Shown piece by piece: positions 7,450-11,024 of a stretch of DNA of 11,024 bases. Source of the DNA: Ettlia oleoabundans (taxonomy: Eukaryota; Chlorophyta; Chlorophyceae; Chlamydomonadales). The DNA is taken from assembly GCA_019693395.1 (NCBI GenBank), contig JAAMXP010002282.1, forward strand, positions 805-11,828. Reading direction: 5' to 3'. The notes below the pieces were generated by a model. The model worked only from the letters and a program-made list of their open reading frames with translations, searched no databases and had not been told where the DNA came from. Every line of letters begins with the position of its first letter. The first letter of the stretch is position 1. The position numbers were made by a program, and so were the translations under genes.

Positions 7450-10400
7450 CCCGCCTGCCTGCCTTCCTGCCTGCCTGTATCTCAAATTCACCTGCGGGTC
7501 TGTCGGTCATTGCAATCGGCCAGTCCCCCCTGCCTGCCGCTGCGTTCCTGCCTGCATTCCAGCCTGCCTGACTGTTCGCCTTGCTAGCCTGTCTGCCATG
7601 CCATGCCGTTCGTCTCATCCTGCTGTTGGCTGCCTGTGTTGCAGCTGGAGGACGGAGTGGTGCGAGTGGTGCTGCACTGGGGCGACTTTTGGGAGGACAT
7701 AGTGGGCAAGCCGGATGATGCCGTCCCAATTCCCGACGGTGTGTGTGTGTGTGCACTGGATGCCCGCAGGGACTGTGTATCGCTCTGCGCTGCCAAAAAA
7801 GTTCCACTGCAGAGCCGGCTTGCTGCCTGGCTGACTGCCTGACTGCATGCATGGTCGCTACCAGCGGTGCTGCATTGGCTACACTACTTCGGGGCAAGTG
7901 TGGCACGAAATGCATGCCAATCTGGCATCAGCCTGCTCGGGTTGGCCGGCGGCTATTGCCTGCTAAAAAAGAAGGCTTGGGCTGCAGGTTCTGTATCAGT
8001 CGTGGCCCACCACCAGCTGTGCGCATTACTGCAACTATTAAGACCTTCAACCTTACTGCCATGCCTGCAACTCCCCCTACCCCACTCCACTCCACTCTAC
8101 CCACCCATCCACCCACCCCCTCATCACCCAGCCCTTCACAGCAAAATTAGCATCATTAAAATCAGTACTGTATGACAACACAACGGTGTTTCTTGAATAC
8201 ACCTTTGCTTCAGATGAGGCTCTGCGCAACCAGAATCGAGTCTTCCTCCACACCCTGGACCTCACTAATGGTGGGTTGCACACCAGTGAAGCTGTGCTAG
8301 CAAACGGGTAGCAAGTGGTGTAGTTGTGTTTCAGTCTGCTTGACCGAAAGGAAACTTGCAACTTGCAACACAGACCCCCCGCACATGCCTCTTCTTCGCC
8401 TCAGCCGCCTTTACGTTGCATCACGATATTTGGCATTTGCCACCAGCGCAAGAGTTACCCCACCCATATTCTGACCTGCATGTTGGCTGCCGCTGCTCAA
8501 TACTGTATCCCTGCGCTCACAGATTGCCACACCCTCCCCTCCCGGTCCCCCTCCCGGTCCCCAGATGCACGCTTCTCCGACGTGTTTAACGCCGACAACT
8601 ACGCTTACAACATCTCACGGCATTGCACGTGAGTAAGGCAGGCTGTCGTGCAACTGTTAGCTAGGTCATCAGGTAGTACAGGAGCTTCATGTTAGCAGGG
8701 TGTCCTGTTTAGGACAGTTTATGCAGAGCGCTGTGTGTTTGTGTGGGTGTGGGTGGATGGGTGCGCATGGGGGTGGGGTGGTGGTGGGGTGGTAGGACGG
8801 GGGCGAGGAACCGTTCTCGGTCCAGGCGGTATGCTGGTTGCATGACACAAAGGTGGTCACTCAAACATGGGCATGCCCGCACATGTGCACACATGCCCGC
8901 ACATGTGCGGCCGTTCACACAGACCACCAGTTCGACTGACGGCTTTTTTCCTGCCACTGCTGTATTCTCCGGTTTGGCGGCTATCGCTGGCACTGCAGGC
9001 TGCTGCATAGAGAAGAGGCCGTCGAGATGTACGGAGGCATTGACGAGTACAGTCGAATCAAAGGTGAGTTGCTACTGTGTGTGCTTCACACACTTATGCT
9101 GCCTCACAGCAGCACGGTGATGCTTGAAGGCTACAATGGCATCAGTACTGCACGACCAGGTCAGCAGGCTGCCTGCTTCTGCAACGGGCGCTGCTGTCCC
9201 TCTAGTACTGGCACATGTGCCGCTCCTGTACTGCCACATGTGCCGCTCATGGCGACGGCATTTCTGCATTGCTGGTGTGTACTGTCATGCTAAGGCGGTA
9301 CCAACGTGTATCATTGCGATTGCTGACTCGCAGGCCCAGATGCATTTTGGTATGACACTTTGCGCACGCCAGGCACGCTGAGAATTGAGGATGCCCCATG
9401 CCCCGGGCGCGATCTTGCATACAACACATTTGCAGGTAACTCCCACTTTGCTTCATTTGTTACAGCTTGCTGCTGGCAGTCCGTCGGTAGGCTCGCTGGT
9501 CCCCTTAGGCTGATCTGCCCAGCACCCCGCAAAACCAATTCTGAGCCACAGCTCTCATCTTCTCCATGTGGTGTGCTGGAAGGGAGCAGGCCTGCCTCAG
9601 CCAATATGTGTGCTACTCCACTGCTTCTACAGCTCCCTAAATTGGCCTGCCTTCTTTTAATGGCAGTTCAATTACGTATTTGACTCTAGTATATGATTGT
9701 GTTATTGGGTATATGACTCTTATCGAAGTTACCGCAACTCACTCGAACTTGCGGTTGGCAACTTGCAGCTGAGGAGCCCATGCTTATGGACATTTTTTGC
9801 GGGGCAGGCTGTGTGTCAGAGGGATTCAGGCTGGCTGGTTTTAAGGTGAGCAGCGTCTCTTTGGCAACAGGTGCACACGACTGTAATTGGATGCACAAGA
9901 AGTGTCGATACACAGATGCCAGCTGGGTTTCCTGTTTTTATGCACACTCAACGTTTTGGGCGATCTGTGGTCATGCGTGTTACTAGGCAGTTTATGCTTT
10001 GCTTTTTGCTTTTTGTTACAGTCTGCCTAACCGCAACGGAACTTGCGACACAGACCCCTCCAAAAGATGGAGGAATCTACAGCCTGAGCAGGCTAAATTG
10101 TGGTCTACATTGTGGCTATGGGCTTCCATGCATGGGGTTCAACAGGTTGCAGTGTATTTTTATTGGTTGCATGCATATGCATGTTGTTTTCCTTTTTGCA
10201 GCCGGCCTGCGGCATCGAGATGGACGAAGACGCCTTCTCTGCTTACTCGCGCAACTTTCAAGCCGCAGGCGCCTTCAACGCCAAGCCACAAACGCTACAA
10301 GCTGCAAGTATTCCCCTTAAGCTGACGTGTACATACCCTTCCTTTGATAGGGCACACGCACTATCCCCCTTTGTGCCATTTCCTGGATTGCTTTGAGGGC

Positions 10401-10862
10401 ATTATGGAGGGTCGGGGCGATTGTTGGCGCATAGCCGCCTCCAGTGTGGTGGGGCCGCAGACTGTCTTGATATCTGGCATGCGACTTCCTGTGTCCTGTG
10501 AACCTGTGTGTGCAGGCGCTAGCCGAAGCAAAGGCAGGGAAGGCAGGCTACCTAAGTGCGCTTCTGCCGCTGCTGCACTGTAGAAACGGCTGAGAAATTA
10601 TGCACTTGTTTGCTGCTGTCAGCATCAGCTTGTCGCGACATTGCCGAATCCATTCCTGGGCGTAAACTGGGGCTCTGCCCATTGACTTCACTGTTCGTTG
10701 TGTGCTGCCGTCATCGTGACTCGCTCGCTATCAATTGCTGCTGCAGAGCCGGGACAAGTGGCGCACATGCACGCCTCTCCGCCCTGTCAGGCACTGAGCA
10801 AGAGCAATGCAAGGTCCAGCCTGAGTGTTGTGAAGGAGCAGGTTCTGGAGGAGGTGGACCAT
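5162..10862 (+). CDS. BAH-domain cytosine-5 DNA methyltransferase (5' part, 12 exons, 3' truncated by the window)
   Basis: It transfers a methyl group from S-adenosylmethionine to cytosine C5 in nuclear DNA. Phase-consistent GT-AG exons: 5162-6321, 6590-6706, 7195-7282, 7645-7738, 8214-8270, 8565-8628, 8999-9063, 9334-9435, 9769-9845, 10202-10307, 10523-10555 and 10747-10862; together about 693 codons. Residues 1-387 are disordered and rich in Gln, Ser, Ala and Gly, with a basic patch RARSLRRSRRLSK (about 287-299, possible NLS) and an acidic stretch (about 340-372). A BAH domain follows (about 426-530): SVGNAVLMPWDRK, IILAFVELEDGVVRVVLHWG, RVFLHTLDLTN. Catalytic motifs are DIFCGAGCVSEGF (motif I, about 590), GIEMDEDAFSAYSRNF (motif II, about 612) and HASPPCQALSKSN (motif IV, catalytic Cys about 668). 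Motifs VI-X and the target-recognition domain lie beyond the window. BAH next to the methylase resembles DNMT1/MET1 and CMT, but no chromodomain is seen here, so I do not assign a class. The frame is open upstream of 5162 as far as 4787, but that part overlaps CSN8 exon 1. Exon 11 is the least certain. Confidence 0.9.
6711..6742 (+). repeat. (GTACTGCT)4 tandem repeat in methyltransferase intron 2
   Basis: Four perfect 8-bp units start five bases into the intron, and a degenerate copy (GTATTAGT) follows. Related TACTGCTG copies recur at about 6772. Confidence 0.9.
7111..7132 (+). repeat. Poly-C tract in methyltransferase intron 2
   Basis: Nearly uninterrupted C with two A interruptions, followed by pyrimidine-rich sequence leading to the acceptor at 7194. 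Confidence 0.85.
7416..7476 (+). repeat. (CCTG)n array in methyltransferase intron 3
   Basis: About fifteen CCTG units with a few substitutions. The motif is the reverse complement of the CAGG repeats in CSN8 intron 3. Long open frames across it on both strands are repeat translations and not genes. Confidence 0.92.
7739..7753 (+). repeat. GT dinucleotide run at the exon 4 splice donor
   Basis: The donor after GAC G (7738) is the first GT of a run of about seven GT units, so several donor positions are available. Phase with the next exon requires 7738 or a site shifted by a multiple of three bases. Confidence 0.75.
8333..8380 (+). repeat. Dispersed short repeat, degenerate copy in methyltransferase intron 5
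   Basis: AGTCTGCTTGACCGAAAGGA, then AACTTGCAACTTGCAACACAG and a C run. It matches 10020-10060 with substitutions and a duplicated CTTGCAA. Confidence 0.65.
8735..8806 (+). repeat. G-rich GGGTGG tract in methyltransferase intron 6
   Basis: Many GGG and GGGG runs separated by T, TG or AT give high potential for G-quadruplex formation on the transcribed RNA. Confidence 0.7.
8871..8908 (+). repeat. Two tandem copies of an 18-bp palindrome-containing unit
   Basis: GCATGCCCGCACATGTGC is followed, after two bases, by ACATGCCCGCACATGTGC. Each copy contains the palindrome GCACATGTGC. It lies in methyltransferase intron 6. Confidence 0.8.
9206..9248 (+). repeat. Tandem copies of a CACATGTG-containing unit in methyltransferase intron 7
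   Basis: TACTGGCACATGTGCCGCTC at 9206-9225 is repeated at 9229-9248 with one change (TACTGCCACATGTGCCGCTC). The CACATGTG core is an E-box-like palindrome and also occurs in related form in the intron 6 repeat. Confidence 0.8.
10020..10060 (+). repeat. Dispersed short repeat copy in methyltransferase intron 9
   Basis: GTCTGCCTAACCGCAACGGA then ACTTGCGACACAGACCCCTC. It is preceded by a T-rich tract ending in ACAG that looks like a splice acceptor. The near-identical inverted copy is at 1225-1253. Confidence 0.75.
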
Positions 10863-10973
10863 GTGAGCCTGGGAAGTCTGTGTCTTTAAAGCACAACAAT
10901 AACAAGTATCGCGCTGCTTGCGTAATTGTTTGCCGCGCTTCTCCTCAAAATGCTGCCAGGGCAGCGGGCTGGG

Positions 10974-10992
10974 CAAGCACGCGCGCGCGTGC

Positions 10993-11024
<32 letters not shown>
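10974..11024 (+). repeat. Perfect 22-bp palindrome fused to a (TG)n tract
   Basis: Bases 10974-10995 form an exact palindrome with a CGCGCGCG-type core flanked by CAAGCA and its complement. A TG run follows to the window end and probably continues. Alternating purine-pyrimidine over the whole stretch favours Z-DNA or cruciform structure. It is in the intron after the catalytic-loop exon. Confidence 0.9.

Noticed and set aside
7184..7915. Long - strand open frame of 243 codons with QAGRQAGR runs
   Set aside because: It overlaps methyltransferase exons 3 and 4 on the other strand, and much of it is a translation of the CCTG repeat. No domain is seen.
9999..10325. + strand open frame containing NRNGTCDTD
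   Set aside because: It is intronic. The peptide comes from the dispersed repeat, and the true coding frame of exon 10 is a different one.

Overview
The window looks like nuclear DNA of a green alga, probably a volvocalean/chlamydomonad chlorophyte. The evidence is: many short exons split by GT-AG introns of about 100-490 bp; GC-rich exons with Gln/Ala/Ser/Gly-rich disordered stretches; a TGTAA-type poly(A) signal as used in chlorophyte algae; introns full of tetranucleotide repeats (CAGG, CAAG, CCTG, ATGC, TG); and plant-type nuclear regulators. The repeat style is reminiscent of Haematococcus-like genomes, but I cannot name a species.

Layout: (1) 205-834, + strand: the last two exons of a SWIRM-domain protein, best matching the C-terminus of the transcriptional adaptor ADA2. 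The copied donor region in its intron and the imperfect repeats that run through and past its stop codon stand out. (2) 835-1618: gene-poor, with a low-complexity tail, an (ATGC)n tract and one copy of a dispersed repeat. (3) about 1619-2117, + strand: an ankyrin-repeat fragment whose frame breaks, probably a decayed gene. (4) about 2118-2930: nothing recognisable. (5) 3055-4856, - strand: a complete five-exon gene for COP9 signalosome subunit 8 (CSN8, 196 residues). The end of its coding sequence has been amplified into a minisatellite in the 3' UTR, and that array also carries the poly(A) signal. (6) 4857-5161: a compact divergent promoter region. (7) 5162-10862 and beyond, + strand: the 5' part (12 exons, about 693 codons) of a cytosine-5 DNA methyltransferase. 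It has a long disordered N-terminus, one BAH domain, then catalytic motifs I, II and IV. The window ends in the intron after the exon with the PPCQ catalytic loop.

All three well-supported genes act in the nucleus: histone acetylation adaptor, cullin deneddylation and DNA methylation. CSN8 and the methyltransferase are head to head 305 bp apart and may share control, but nothing in the sequence shows that the products cooperate. Exon models come from reading frames, splice phases and family recall only; no search or transcript was available. The main discovery target is the BAH-plus-methyltransferase gene, with its non-canonical motif I and motif IV surroundings. Next are the repeats that copy coding ends and splice donors, and a short dispersed repeat found in two of its introns and once, inverted, upstream.
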